Source of the DNA: JBBQZP01 sp038207585
Lineage (GTDB): Bacteria > Pseudomonadota > Alphaproteobacteria > Rhodobacterales > Rhodobacteraceae
Direction of reading: 5' to 3'
Assembly (NCBI GenBank): GCA_038207585.1
Contig: JBBQZP010000020.1
Coordinates: 1 to 64,000, forward strand
DNA: 64,000 nt
The number at the start of each line of letters is the position of its first letter. Position 1 is the stretch's first letter. A program made the position numbers and the translations under genes. Below the pieces are notes generated by a model. The model was not told the DNA's origin, did not search any database, and saw only the letters and a program-made list of their open reading frames with translations. This document shows, piece after piece, positions 52,192 to 61,997 of the stretch.

Positions 52192-53886
52192 ATGAAGGCG
52201 CAAGGTCGCATGATCTGGCCACTTCATCATGTGCAGCGGTTTCGCGATGACGAAACCGGCGCGCTGATCTATTTCGGCCTGATCCTCAGCTTCATCATGC
52301 TTATGATGGGGGGCGTGGCCGTGGACGTCATGCGCCACGAACGGACCCGCACAAACCTTCAGCAAACCATGGACCGCAGCGTTCTGGCGGCTGCAAGTCT
52401 GAACCAGACGCTCAGCCCCAAGGCCGTCGTGATCGATTACTTCGCCAAGGCCGGGCTTTCGGAATATCTGAACCCCAGTGACATTCAGGTCACCGAATTC
52501 GGCAACGCGCAGGTGGGCTACAGCTTCCGCAAGGTCACCACAAAGGCCGTCGCCGACACCAAACCGCTGTTCATGCATCTGGTCGGGATTGACCAGTTCG
52601 ATGCGGGCGCCGCCAGCACGGCCGAGCAGGCCATCGACAACATCGAGATTTCGCTGGTGCTTGACATCTCGGGTTCGATGGTGCGCGATTCCTATGGCAA
52701 CGATCTTCCCTATCCCAGCAAGCTGGACGCATTGAAAGATGCCGCCAAGGAATTTGTTGACACTGTTCTCAAGGCCGACACGCAGAACCGCACGACGATT
52801 TCGCTGGTTCCGTACAACGGTCAGGTCAACCTCGGCACAAAGCTGATGAGCTATTACAACGTGTCGGACAAGCACACCTACACGGATCAGAACTGCGTCG
52901 ACATGCCCGCGTCGGTCTATACCAGCCGTGCGCTCTCGACGACGTTGGAGATGCCGATGACAGGGAACGTAGACTCCTTCTCTGACGGTCTGACGCGCAG
53001 CGGCAACAATCTGGTCAACTCGTATCAGTCCGTGCTCGCGCCCTACAAATACAACAACGTCTTCCGCAACAAGTGGTGCACACCGAACGATAACAACAAA
53101 GTCCGCGTTCTTGGAAGCGATATCGGCACGCTGCAAGGCCAGATTGAAGGGCTGACGGGGAACGGCGCTACGTCGATCAACGCGGGCCTGCGCTGGGGGC
53201 TGGCGCTTCTTGATCCGGGCACGCGCAGTGTGGTGACTGGTATGCGGACGGCAAGTCAGGCTTCCGTTTACTCTGCCAACCGCCCGATGGATTACCAACT
53301 GCCCGGTGAAAAAGACTCGGCCAAAAAGGTGATGAAAGTCATCGTTCTGATGACGGATGGCGAGCATTTCGAGGAAGAACAACTCAACGACGGCTACCGT
53401 GCCGGAAACGCGCCGATCTATCTGTCGAACGACGGTTACTATTCAATCTATCATGTGGAGCGGAGTGGCACCAAGAAATACTGGGTCCCGCATCTGAGTG
53501 GTTGGTATAAAGACCCCTACAACAACGGCACGCAACAGACATGGCCGAAGGTCTGGGAAAAGGTGCGCCTGAAGTGGGTGGCCTACCAGCTTTACGCCCG
53601 CGCGCTGAACGCAAACAAGTTCGTCGACTACACAGACATGCTGCGCACGCAGACCGACACGACCGTGATGGATACACAGCTTCAATCCATGTGCGATCTG
53701 GCCAAGCAAAAGAACGTCTTCATCTTTGGCATCGCGTTCGAAGCGCCGACCCATGGCCAGGAAACGATTGAAGATTGTTCCACGCAGCTTGGTGGCTACT
53801 ACTTCAATGCCAGCGATAAAGCTGCCCTTGGAACTGCATTCCGCGCCATCGCAAGTCAGATCACGCAGTTGAGGCTGACCCAATGA
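52192..53886 (+). CDS. TadG-like vWA protein, module copy 2
   Basis: A 564-aa paralog of the 49329 gene. The N-terminal helix is GLILSFIMLMMGGVAVDVM and the vWA MIDAS LVLDISGSM, with VLMTDGEHF later. An insertion relative to copy 1 lengthens the middle. GGGGA lies six bases before ATG 52192; an in-frame ATG at 52144 is also possible. The stop overlaps the next start. Confidence 0.84.
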   Translation: MKAQGRMIWPLHHVQRFRDDETGALIYFGLILSFIMLMMGGVAVDVMRHERTRTNLQQTMDRSVLAAASLNQTLSPKAVVIDYFAKAGLSEYLNPSDIQVTEFGNAQVGYSFRKVTTKAVADTKPLFMHLVGIDQFDAGAASTAEQAIDNIEISLVLDISGSMVRDSYGNDLPYPSKLDALKDAAKEFVDTVLKADTQNRTTISLVPYNGQVNLGTKLMSYYNVSDKHTYTDQNCVDMPASVYTSRALSTTLEMPMTGNVDSFSDGLTRSGNNLVNSYQSVLAPYKYNNVFRNKWCTPNDNNKVRVLGSDIGTLQGQIEGLTGNGATSINAGLRWGLALLDPGTRSVVTGMRTASQASVYSANRPMDYQLPGEKDSAKKVMKVIVLMTDGEHFEEEQLNDGYRAGNAPIYLSNDGYYSIYHVERSGTKKYWVPHLSGWYKDPYNNGTQQTWPKVWEKVRLKWVAYQLYARALNANKFVDYTDMLRTQTDTTVMDTQLQSMCDLAKQKNVFIFGIAFEAPTHGQETIEDCSTQLGGYYFNASDKAALGTAFRAIASQITQLRLTQ

Positions 53887-54416
53887 AACGCCACATGAAC
53901 CGTTTGCTGCGCGCCTTTCGTCGGGAAGACGGCGTGGCCTCACTGGAATTCGTTCTTTGCCTGCCGGTACTGCTGTTCATCTTCATGATGTCGTTCGAGT
54001 CGGGCATGATGATGACGCGCTTCGTTATGCTGGATCGCGCGCTGGATGTGACAATGCGCGAACAGCGTCTGGGCCACTATGCCAACCCGAGCGCGAACTT
54101 GCTGCGGACCGAGATCTGCAAGCATTCGATCATCATCGAAGACTGCAACAATGTGCTGCGGCTGAACATGACGCCAGTCAGCAAAGCGACCTTCGCCCTG
54201 CCCACGTCGGCGCAATCCTGCGTCAACCGGGCCGAGGCGATCAAGCCGCCGGATGAATTCAGTCCGAACGTGCCTGATGAGATCATGCTGATCCGTGTCT
54301 GTGTTGTCGTAGACGCCCTGTTCCCGACCACCGGGCTTGCGCTTCGCATGCGAAAAGACGGTCAGGGCGGATACTGGCTTGTTGCCAAATCGGCCTTTGT
54401 GGCTGAGCCGGCGTGA
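53883..54416 (+). CDS. TadE-like pseudopilin, copy 2
   Basis: A 177-aa TadE paralog of 50801: RREDGVASLEFVLCLPVLLF at the N-terminus, then MLDRALDVTMREQRLG (compare MLDRALDMTVRELRLG in copy 1) and FPTTGLALRM at the end. It overlaps the vWA gene by four bases. Confidence 0.83.
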   Translation: MKRHMNRLLRAFRREDGVASLEFVLCLPVLLFIFMMSFESGMMMTRFVMLDRALDVTMREQRLGHYANPSANLLRTEICKHSIIIEDCNNVLRLNMTPVSKATFALPTSAQSCVNRAEAIKPPDEFSPNVPDEIMLIRVCVVVDALFPTTGLALRMRKDGQGGYWLVAKSAFVAEPA

Positions 54417-54424
54417 AGGGTGAT

Positions 54425-54997
54425 ATGATGAAACTCAGCATTTCCAAGTCGTTTCGTACGTTCCGCCGCCGTGAAGACGGGTCGGTCGTGGTCGAAGCCG
54501 TGATGATCCTGCCGTTGATGTTCTGGACTGTGTCAGCCTTGTTCACCTACTGGGACACCTACCGGTCGATCAACATGGTGCAAAAGGCCACCTACACCAT
54601 TTCCGACGCGATCTCACGCGAAGATGGCGCGATAAACACCACCTATCTGAACGGCATGCGCAGCGTCATGAACTACTTGCTTGACCCGGGGCAGACCACA
54701 AAAATGCGCGTCACCAGCCTGACATGGAGCCAGGCGCGCAACCGGTATGAGGTGATCTGGTCGTGTTCGGCGCTGAACCAGATGAGCAAGCTGAGCACCG
54801 GCGATCTGAACGCGACCAGCGTGAAGTCGCGCTTGCCCGTGATGCCCGATGGCGAAACCGTGGTTTTGGTCCAGACAGAGGTGAATTATTCGCCGCTTTT
54901 CAACGTTGGCTACGGCGACCGCAAGCTGCAGCAATTCGTGGTCACGCGTCCGCGCGCGCAGCAGAGCATTCCTTTCCCGACCTGCACCGCCTCCTGA
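54425..54997 (+). CDS. Second TadE-like pseudopilin, copy 2
   Basis: A 190-aa paralog of 51341, with RRREDGSVVVEAVMILPLMF, LFTYWDTYRSINMVQKATYT, and VVTRPRAQQS near the C-terminus. Start is ATG 54425 or 54428 after AAGGGTG. It ends the second module; a GC-rich hairpin (CCCTCCGGACGCCGTCCGGGG) follows about 25 bases later and probably terminates the transcript. Confidence 0.82.
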   Translation: MMKLSISKSFRTFRRREDGSVVVEAVMILPLMFWTVSALFTYWDTYRSINMVQKATYTISDAISREDGAINTTYLNGMRSVMNYLLDPGQTTKMRVTSLTWSQARNRYEVIWSCSALNQMSKLSTGDLNATSVKSRLPVMPDGETVVLVQTEVNYSPLFNVGYGDRKLQQFVVTRPRAQQSIPFPTCTAS

Positions 54998-55159
54998 CGG
55001 TGCCACGGTGTAACCGGCTTGATGCCCTCCGGACGCCGTCCGGGGGGCATTTTGCATTTGGGTTGCGCATTTCTGCACAACGGCTCTGCAATCGGGTCGC
55101 GTTGTGCCACAGCGGATGGCAACCTATCTTGGGATCAACGTTGATCAAAGGAGGCCCTC

Positions 55160-56071
55160 ATGTCCATCCGCCCCGTCGCCTATGAAGCCCACGCCCAGCC
55201 CACGATGGAGGGCGCAGGCGTTCACCTGCACCGCGCCTTCGGTTTTCAGAACCCAGAACAGATGGACCCGTTCCTTTTGTTCGACGATTTCCGCAATGAC
55301 CGCCCCGAGGATTTTTATCGCGGCTTTCCATGGCACCCCCACCGCGGGATCGAAACGATCACCTATGTTCTGGCCGGATCGGTCGATCATGGTGACAGCC
55401 TTGGCAACACCGGCACCCTGCGCGGCGGCGATGTGCAGTGGATGACGGCGGGGTCGGGCATTCTGCATCAGGAAATGCCGAAAGGGAACGCCAAGGGCCA
55501 GATGCACGGCTTTCAGCTTTGGGCGAACCTGCCCGGCAGCCTGAAAATGACAGCGCCACGCTATCAGGACGTGAAAGGCACCGACATTCCGCAAATCACC
55601 GATGATGACGGCTCTATCGTCAAAGTCATCGTCGGCTCGTTCTGGGGCCAGACCGGCCCGGTCGATGGCATCGCCGCTGATCCGCAGTATCTGGATATCT
55701 TCGTGCCCGCCGGCCTGCGCAAGACGTTCAAGATCGACACCTATCGCCGCGCCTTTGCCTATGTCTTTGAAGGCTCGGGCAACTTTCGCGATGCAGCCAG
55801 CCCCAAAGGCGTGTTGCTGGAAAAGGAAGTGATGGGACAAGAGGTCAACATCCGCGATCTGTCGGGCGACCGCACGCTGGTGCAGTTCGGCACCGGCGAT
55901 GAGGTAACGGTTCAGGCCGGGCCAAAGGGCATCCGGTTTCTGCTGATCTCGGGCGCGCCGATTCAGGAACCGGTGGCGTGGCACGGGCCGATCGTGATGA
56001 ACACCCAGGCCGAATTGCAGCAGGCGATGGCCGATCTGCGCAACGGCACTTTCATCAAGCCGGCGCATTAG
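55160..56071 (+). CDS. Pirin family protein
   Basis: A 303-aa bicupin of the pirin family. The metal-binding part has WHPHRGIETITYVL and GDVQWMTAGSGILHQE, which supply the His/Glu ligands. Some bacterial pirins are quercetin dioxygenases, others act in regulation; the role here is not settled. AAAGGAGG precedes the ATG at good distance. Confidence 0.93.
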   Translation: MSIRPVAYEAHAQPTMEGAGVHLHRAFGFQNPEQMDPFLLFDDFRNDRPEDFYRGFPWHPHRGIETITYVLAGSVDHGDSLGNTGTLRGGDVQWMTAGSGILHQEMPKGNAKGQMHGFQLWANLPGSLKMTAPRYQDVKGTDIPQITDDDGSIVKVIVGSFWGQTGPVDGIAADPQYLDIFVPAGLRKTFKIDTYRRAFAYVFEGSGNFRDAASPKGVLLEKEVMGQEVNIRDLSGDRTLVQFGTGDEVTVQAGPKGIRFLLISGAPIQEPVAWHGPIVMNTQAELQQAMADLRNGTFIKPAH

Positions 56072-56165
56072 CGCGCGGCAAGCCGGCGCATTGGCGGGCC
56101 CGCGCAAACGCCCGCTTGCCCACCCCCGCCGCCGGGCGCTAAAGTCCGTCGGCAGGGAGCAAACA

Positions 56166-56465
56166 ATGCGCGCTACATTCCGATTTCACCTGACAGCGGC
56201 CCTGATTGCGCTTGGCGCTGTATCGGGCTGCGCCACGCCGCCCCGCATCGACACCCCGGCGCTGGCCGCAGCAACCGGCCCCAAACCGGTGATCCTGCCG
56301 CTGGATGAGGTGATCGCCAGCGCCCAGACCACGGGTGCAGCACTTGCCGCGCAGGGCGACCTTGGCGCCCGCGCCGCGCGCCTGCGTGCCCGTGCGGCCG
56401 GGATGCGGGGTGCTGTGCTTGACCCCGAGACCTCCGCGCGCCTGACCGATGCCGCTGGCGGCTGA
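56166..56465 (+). CDS. Small lipoprotein
   Basis: A 99-aa protein. The signal peptide is followed by lipobox GAVSGC, so the N-terminal Cys is probably lipidated. The mature part is Ala/Arg-rich and helical (ARAARLRARAAGMRGAVL). The ATG at 56166 is chosen to open the signal peptide. Function unknown; it is followed by hom after 86 bases. Confidence 0.72.
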   Translation: MRATFRFHLTAALIALGAVSGCATPPRIDTPALAAATGPKPVILPLDEVIASAQTTGAALAAQGDLGARAARLRARAAGMRGAVLDPETSARLTDAAGG

Positions 56466-56551
56466 CCAAGGCTTGCGTTGCAAGCCCGCGCCTGTCGCGC
56501 TAACAGTCGGCCCGAACGTGCCCCTGCTGGGCCAAAGCGACGGAGATCACG

Positions 56552-57838
56552 ATGCCCGCCCCCCTGCGACTTGGTCTGGCCGGACTTGGCACTGTTGGTA
56601 TAGGTGTCGTGAAAATCGTGCAGCGCCACGCGGATCTGATCGCCGCCCGCGCCGGGCGCAGGGTTGAGATTACCGCCGTATCTGCCCGCGACAAAACGAA
56701 AAACCGCGGCGCCGACCTGTCTGCCTATGCCTGGGAAACCGATCCCGTGGCCCTTGCCCGCCGCGATGATGTGGATGTTTATATCGAGGTGATGGGCGGC
56801 CATGACGGCCCCGCGAAACTATCAACCGAAGCCGCCATCGCCTCGGGCAAGGATATCGTCACCGCCAACAAGGCCTTGCTGGCGCATCACGGCCACGCGC
56901 TGGCACTGACTGCCGAAAAGGCAGGCCGCGTGATCCGCTTCGAGGCGGCGGTTGCGGGCGGCATTCCGGTGATCAAGGCGCTGACCGAGGGTCTGGCCGG
57001 AAACCAGATGCGCCGGGTGATGGGGGTGATGAACGGCACCTGCAACTATATCCTGACGCGGATGCAATCGGCGGGCCTGCCCTACGCGCAGGTGTTCGAG
57101 GAAGCGCGCACGCTTGGCTATCTGGAGGCAGACCCGAACCTTGACGTGGGCGGCATAGATGCGGGCCACAAGCTCAGCCTGCTGGCCGCCATCGCCTTTG
57201 GCACGCAAGTCAGCTTTGACGCAGTGGAACTGGAAGGCATCGGCGCGATCAGCATCGACGACATCCGCCACGCCGAAGACATGGGCTACCGCATCAAGCT
57301 TCTGGGGGTGGCGCAGATGACCGGGCGCGGGCTGGAGCAGCGCATGACCCCCTGCCTTGTGCCCGCAGACAGCCCGCTGGGCCAGTTGCAGGGCGGCACC
57401 AACATGGTGGTGCTGGAAGGCGACGCTGTGGGCCAGATCGTGCTGCGCGGTGCGGGGGCGGGCGAAGGTCCCACCGCCAGTGCCGTGATGTCTGATGTGA
57501 TCGACATTGCGCGCGGGGTGCGCCTGCCGACGTTCGGGCAGCCCGCCGTTGGCCTTGTGCGCCCCGTGGCGGCACAGGCGGCAACCCCGGCACCGTGGTA
57601 TATGCGCATGACATTGCTGGATAAACCGGGCGCACTAGCCAAAATCGCAACCGCGCTTGGCGACGCCGGAATTTCCATCGACCGGATGCGCCAGTATGGG
57701 CACCAAGGCGCACATGCCCCGGTTCTGATCGTGACGCACAAAGCCACCAACGCCGACATTGCCGACGCAATGTCACGCTTTGGCGCAACGGGCGTGCTGG
57801 TCGGCGACCCCGTCGCGATCCGTATCGAAGAGGTCTGA
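56552..57838 (+). CDS. hom: Homoserine dehydrogenase
   Basis: Reduces aspartate semialdehyde to homoserine on the way to threonine and methionine. The 428-aa protein has the Rossmann start LAGLGTVGIGVVKIV, the catalytic GVMNGTCNYIL and DVGGIDAGHKLSLLAAIAFG, and a C-terminal ACT domain (MTLLDKPGALAKIATALGDA) for allosteric control by amino acids. Length normal. Confidence 0.97.
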   Translation: MPAPLRLGLAGLGTVGIGVVKIVQRHADLIAARAGRRVEITAVSARDKTKNRGADLSAYAWETDPVALARRDDVDVYIEVMGGHDGPAKLSTEAAIASGKDIVTANKALLAHHGHALALTAEKAGRVIRFEAAVAGGIPVIKALTEGLAGNQMRRVMGVMNGTCNYILTRMQSAGLPYAQVFEEARTLGYLEADPNLDVGGIDAGHKLSLLAAIAFGTQVSFDAVELEGIGAISIDDIRHAEDMGYRIKLLGVAQMTGRGLEQRMTPCLVPADSPLGQLQGGTNMVVLEGDAVGQIVLRGAGAGEGPTASAVMSDVIDIARGVRLPTFGQPAVGLVRPVAAQAATPAPWYMRMTLLDKPGALAKIATALGDAGISIDRMRQYGHQGAHAPVLIVTHKATNADIADAMSRFGATGVLVGDPVAIRIEEV

Positions 57839-57936
57839 CGCGCGTTGATCGCTTGTGCGGGCGTTAGCGCCACCAGACTTGCCGCCCGCCCCCGACACAG
57901 GCTAGGTGAAGGCGAAACACAATCAGGAAGCGCCAG

Positions 57937-58902
57937 ATGAACAGAGCCAGTGAATTTCAGGACCGACTGCTGTCTCTGGGCCTTGCCCGCGTGTCCGAGG
58001 CGGCGGCGTTGGCCTCGGCGGCGCTGATCGGGCGCGGCGATGAAAAGGCCGCCGATCAGGCTGCGGTCAACGCGATGCGCGATCAGCTGAACCTTCTGGA
58101 TATCGCGGGCGTCGTCGTCATCGGCGAGGGCGAGCGGGACGAGGCCCCGATGCTGTTCATCGGCGAAGAGGTCGGCACCGGCAACGGCCCGGCGGTCGAC
58201 ATCGCGCTTGATCCCTTGGAAGGCACAACGCTGACCGCCAAGGATATGCCCAATGCGCTGACCGTCATAGCGATGGCACCGCGCGGCACGCTGCTGCATG
58301 CGCCCGATGTCTATATGGAAAAGCTGGCCATCGGGCCGGGATTCGCGAAAGATACGGTGACGCTGGCGATGTCGCCCACCGAACGGATCACGGCTTTGGC
58401 AGCGGCCAAGGGCTGTGCCGCGCGCGACATTACGGTCTGCGTTCTGGAACGCCCCCGGCACGAGGCGTTGATTGCCGAAATCCGGTCAACCGGGGCAGCG
58501 ATCCGGTTGATCACCGATGGTGACGTCGCGGGCATCATCCACTGCGCCGAGGCGCAGGTCACGGGCATCGACATGTATATGGGATCGGGCGGCGCGCCCG
58601 AAGGTGTGCTGGCTGCGGCGGCGCTGAAATGCATGGGCGGGCAGATCTACGCGCAACTTCTGTTCCGCAACGATGATGAACGCGGCCGCGCCCGACGCGC
58701 CGGAATAACTGATCTGAACCGCATCTACACGCGCGACGATCTGGTGACGGCGGATGTGATCTTTGCAGCCACAGGTGTGACGCAAGGTTCGATCCTGAAG
58801 GGCATCCAGACCGAGCCGGGGTGGGTCACGACCGAAACCCTGCTGATGCGGTCTAAAACCGGATCGGTGCGGCGGATGACCTACCGCAGCCCGGTCAAGT
58901 GA
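57937..58902 (+). CDS. glpX: Class II fructose-1,6-bisphosphatase
   Basis: Gluconeogenic FBPase of the GlpX type. The 321-aa protein has the metal-binding IGEGERDEAPMLFIGEE and ALDPLEGTT, plus YMGSGGAPEGVLAAAALK. The start ATG is preceded by GGAAGC. In this family hom, glpX and recJ commonly adjoin, as here. Confidence 0.96.
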   Translation: MNRASEFQDRLLSLGLARVSEAAALASAALIGRGDEKAADQAAVNAMRDQLNLLDIAGVVVIGEGERDEAPMLFIGEEVGTGNGPAVDIALDPLEGTTLTAKDMPNALTVIAMAPRGTLLHAPDVYMEKLAIGPGFAKDTVTLAMSPTERITALAAAKGCAARDITVCVLERPRHEALIAEIRSTGAAIRLITDGDVAGIIHCAEAQVTGIDMYMGSGGAPEGVLAAAALKCMGGQIYAQLLFRNDDERGRARRAGITDLNRIYTRDDLVTADVIFAATGVTQGSILKGIQTEPGWVTTETLLMRSKTGSVRRMTYRSPVK

Positions 58903-59016
58903 ACACCGGGCGCGCTCCTCAAGCCTTGTGGCTTTCCTCGCTTGGGTGCCGCGCGCCGCAAGCGATGAAAGCACGAAAGGGCTTGAAGAGCGGCCCGCGT
59001 TGCTGAGTCTGGGCGC

Positions 59017-60774
59017 ATGGATCAACCCGCATTTCTTGGCGTGACAGCGTCCCTGACCGGCCGACGCTGGATGGGCCCCACGGCGCTGGAGGACCGCCTG
59101 TCCGAAGCGATTGCGCAAGAGACGCGCCTGCCCCTTGCCCTGTGCCAGACCCTTGCCAAACGCGACGTGTCGCCTGCCGATGCAAAAGCGTACCTCACGC
59201 CCAGCCTGCGCGACCTGCTGCCAGACCCGCTCAGCTTGCGCGACATGGACCTTGCGGCGCGCCGCTTTCTGGCGGCTCTAAAAGCACGCCAGCGCATTGC
59301 GGTTTTTGGGGATTACGATGTCGATGGCGGCGCGTCCTCAGCCCTGCTTATGATCTGGCTGCGGGCCATGGGGCATGATGCGACCCTTTACATCCCGGAC
59401 CGGATCGACGAAGGCTATGGCCCCAACGAGCCCGCGATGGCCGCCCTTGCCGCGCGCCACGACCTGATCGTTTGCGTCGATTGCGGCACCTTGAGCCACG
59501 CCCCGATTGCCGCCGCGAAAGGCGCGGATGTCATCATTCTGGACCATCACCTCGGCGCGGAGACCTTGCCTGCAGCCCTTGCCATCGTGAACCCGAACCG
59601 GCAGGACGAGGATGGCTCCCTTGCGCATCTGTGTGCTGCATCTGTCGTCTTCCTGATGCTGGTCGAGGCGAACCGCCAGTTGCGCGCAGGCGGGATCACC
59701 GGCCCCGACCTGATGGCGCTGCTGGATCTGGTGGCGCTGGCAACGGTCGCCGATGTGGCGCCGCTGATCGGGGTCAACCGCGCCTTCGTGCGGCAGGGCC
59801 TCAAGGTCATGGCGCGGCGCGAACGCACCGGCCTTGTGGCTCTGGCCGATGTGGCGCGGATGGACACGGCCCCCACCACCTATGCGCTGGGCTTCATCCT
59901 TGGGCCGCGCATCAACGCGGGCGGGCGCATCGGGCAGGCCGATCTTGGCGCGCGGCTTCTGGCAGCGTCAGACCCGGCTGAGGCGGCCTCCATCGCAGCC
60001 CGGCTTGACATGCTGAACACCGAGCGGCGCGAGATCGAGGCTGCGGTACGCGCCTCGGCCCTGACTCAGGCCGAAGAGCGCGGCTTTGACGCGCCCATGG
60101 TCTGGGCGGCGGGCGAGGGTTGGCATCCGGGTGTCGTGGGCATTGTCGCGGCGCGGTTGAAAGAGGCGGCGCACCGCCCATCGGTCGTGATCGGGTTTGA
60201 CGGCGATATCGGTAAAGGCTCGGCCCGATCGGTCAGCGGCGTTGACCTGGGGGCTGCGGTGCAACGGGTCGCGGCCGAAGGGCTTTTCGAGAAAGGCGGC
60301 GGTCACAAGATGGCGGCGGGGCTGACCGTCACCCGCAGCAATCTTGATGCGGCGATGGCGCGCCTGTCGGAGCTTTTGGCGAAACAGGGGGCCGGGGCGG
60401 GCGGCCCCTCAGACCTGCGCATCGACGCTTTGCTGATGCCAGGCGCGGCCACGACGGCGCTTGTCGAACAGATCGAAGAGGCAGGGCCGTTCGGTGCATC
60501 GTCGCCCGCGCCCCGTTTTGCCTTTGCCGATCAGGCCGTCAGTGCGCGCCGGATGGGCGAAAACCACCTGCGGATCAGCTTTGGCGACGGGTTGGGCCCG
60601 AAACTGGAAGCGGTGGCCTTTGGCGCGTTTGACGGGCCCCTTGGCCCAGCGCTGGAAAACGCGGGCCACCGGCGCTTTCATCTGGCCGGACGGCTGGAGA
60701 TCAACACCTATGGCGGGCGTTCCAAGGTGCAGCTTCGGCTTGAAGATGCCGCCCAAGTGGGAACCCAGAACTGA
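59017..60774 (+). CDS. recJ: Single-stranded-DNA exonuclease RecJ
   Basis: 5'-3' single-strand exonuclease in recombination and mismatch repair. The 585-aa protein has the DHH-superfamily motifs FGDYDVDGGASS, VDCGTL and IILDHHLG, then the DHHA1 domain with KGSARSVSGVDLG and KGGGHKMAAGLTV. Length is normal. tRNA-Glu follows 71 bases after its stop. Confidence 0.96.
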   Translation: MDQPAFLGVTASLTGRRWMGPTALEDRLSEAIAQETRLPLALCQTLAKRDVSPADAKAYLTPSLRDLLPDPLSLRDMDLAARRFLAALKARQRIAVFGDYDVDGGASSALLMIWLRAMGHDATLYIPDRIDEGYGPNEPAMAALAARHDLIVCVDCGTLSHAPIAAAKGADVIILDHHLGAETLPAALAIVNPNRQDEDGSLAHLCAASVVFLMLVEANRQLRAGGITGPDLMALLDLVALATVADVAPLIGVNRAFVRQGLKVMARRERTGLVALADVARMDTAPTTYALGFILGPRINAGGRIGQADLGARLLAASDPAEAASIAARLDMLNTERREIEAAVRASALTQAEERGFDAPMVWAAGEGWHPGVVGIVAARLKEAAHRPSVVIGFDGDIGKGSARSVSGVDLGAAVQRVAAEGLFEKGGGHKMAAGLTVTRSNLDAAMARLSELLAKQGAGAGGPSDLRIDALLMPGAATTALVEQIEEAGPFGASSPAPRFAFADQAVSARRMGENHLRISFGDGLGPKLEAVAFGAFDGPLGPALENAGHRRFHLAGRLEINTYGGRSKVQLRLEDAAQVGTQN

Positions 60775-60845
60775 TTTGCGCTCCGTTCCATGCCAAGATT
60801 TCCTCTTGCGAAGCACGGCACGGCGAATTACAGAACCTCAGCACT

Positions 60846-60920
60846 GGCCCGTTCGTCTATCGGTTAGGACACCAGGTTTTCAACCTGGGAAGAGGGGTTC
60901 GACTCCCCTACGGGCTGCCA
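60846..60920 (+). tRNA. tRNA-Glu (UUC)
   Basis: 75 bases with encoded CCA. Acceptor GGCCCGT/ACGGGCT (one G-U), anticodon arm CCAGG-TTTTCAA-CCTGG with anticodon TTC, T-arm AGGGG-TTCGACT-CCCCT. Its 3' end is the attachment site of the downstream island. Confidence 0.97.
60905..60920 (+). repeat. attL in tRNA-Glu 3' end
   Basis: The last 16 bases of tRNA-Glu, repeated with one mismatch at 63877-63892. Typical of tyrosine-integrase elements. Confidence 0.85.
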
Positions 60921-61011
60921 CTTACTTTTGATTTCCTTTGAAAATCAGTGCCTTACGTCGATTTTCCGTCTCACTGGTCAAATTCAGTGCAGAAGGTGGG
61001 ACGCTTTAGTC

Positions 61012-61272
61012 CTATTTCTGTTCTCCACCCAGCGTCTTGAAAGCGGCTTCAGCTCGGGTTCTTTGGCTTGCGGCCTTAGTATAAAGCGTGACCTCTTTCG
61101 AGGTCTGGTGGCCATTGATCGCCATGATTTCAAACTCGGTGCGGCCCAACTCGGCCAAGCGCGCCGCTGCGGCCTTACGCAGGCCGTGGACGCTGCAATG
61201 GGGTAGCCCCGCCTTGTCGCACCATTCGCGGAAACGGTTTCCAAATCTGTTGTCAGTGTAGGGGCGTAGAAG
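61012..61272 (-). pseudogene. int: Tyrosine integrase, C-terminal remnant
   Basis: About 86 residues of the catalytic end of a phage-type integrase: CSVHGLRKAAAARLAELG (H-x-x-R), NGHQTSKEVTLYTK (second His and the Tyr nucleophile). The N-terminal domains and the first Arg box are missing; upstream sequence switches to capsid-protease remnant. It lies 92 bases from tRNA-Glu, the usual place for int. Confidence 0.88.
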
Positions 61273-61994
61273 GCGGGCGACCGGCCAGGGCGGCGGTGGG
61301 AATATAGGCGCCAGAGGCGCTACGGCCAATCTGCCCCTGCAACTCCTGGCAAACTTCCCGCTCGAAACCGGCTTGCGACCAGTCGCCCGTGATCTGCGCA
61401 TGGGCAACACGGCTCAGGGAGTAGGACCGTTCGGCCAGCGCGATAGCGGGAAGGCCCATGCGGCCGCGTGCGGCGGGCTGTACTGCGCTTCTCGAGGACA
61501 TATTGTCCAGGATAGAACACTGGAAAGCATCCACGGACATTCCGTCCGTGATGGCGGTTTCCACGTCCTTGGCCGGCACGTTGAAATTGCGGCCCGAGGC
61601 CGAGATTTCGGACGCACGGCGGCGTTCGGTGTTGACGGAATCGGCCGCCGGTGCGAGCTGGAGTTGCCTTCTGGTGTGTCTGACAGCCGCACAATGGCGC
61701 GGCCTCGGCGTCCCTCGACTTGGGCGGAAACAACCGTCCCAACCATCGGGTCCACGTCCCGCCGATGATCCTTGAGGACCGGGGCAGATCCGCTGTTGAG
61801 CCTGAGCAGGTCAACTTCACTCGGATCATGCCCCAAACCTCATAGGCCGGTCCCATCGGGGTATTCCGAAAGACCGGAATTTCACTCGAGAACGACAGAC
61901 GGACCAGCCGACCCCCGTCCTCGACTCTCGCATCAGCCAGAACTTGCGAGCCGAAAGCGGGGGTTTTCAAATCTGCAAACCGCTGGTGCGCCAT
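61273..61994 (-). pseudogene. Prohead protease-major capsid fusion, frameshifted remnant
   Basis: Read from 61994, frame 1 gives ADARVEDGGRLVRLSFSSEI, a second frame gives DLLRLNSGSAPVLKDHRRDV and GRRGRAIVRLSDTPEG, and a return to another frame gives VETAITDGMSVDAFQ followed by ITGDWSQAGFEREVCQEL and GRSASGAYIPTAAL. This is the order of an HK97-type head-maturation protease followed by the start of a major capsid protein. At least two frameshifts and a 3' truncation break it. Confidence 0.75.
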
Positions 61995-61997
61995 GGC

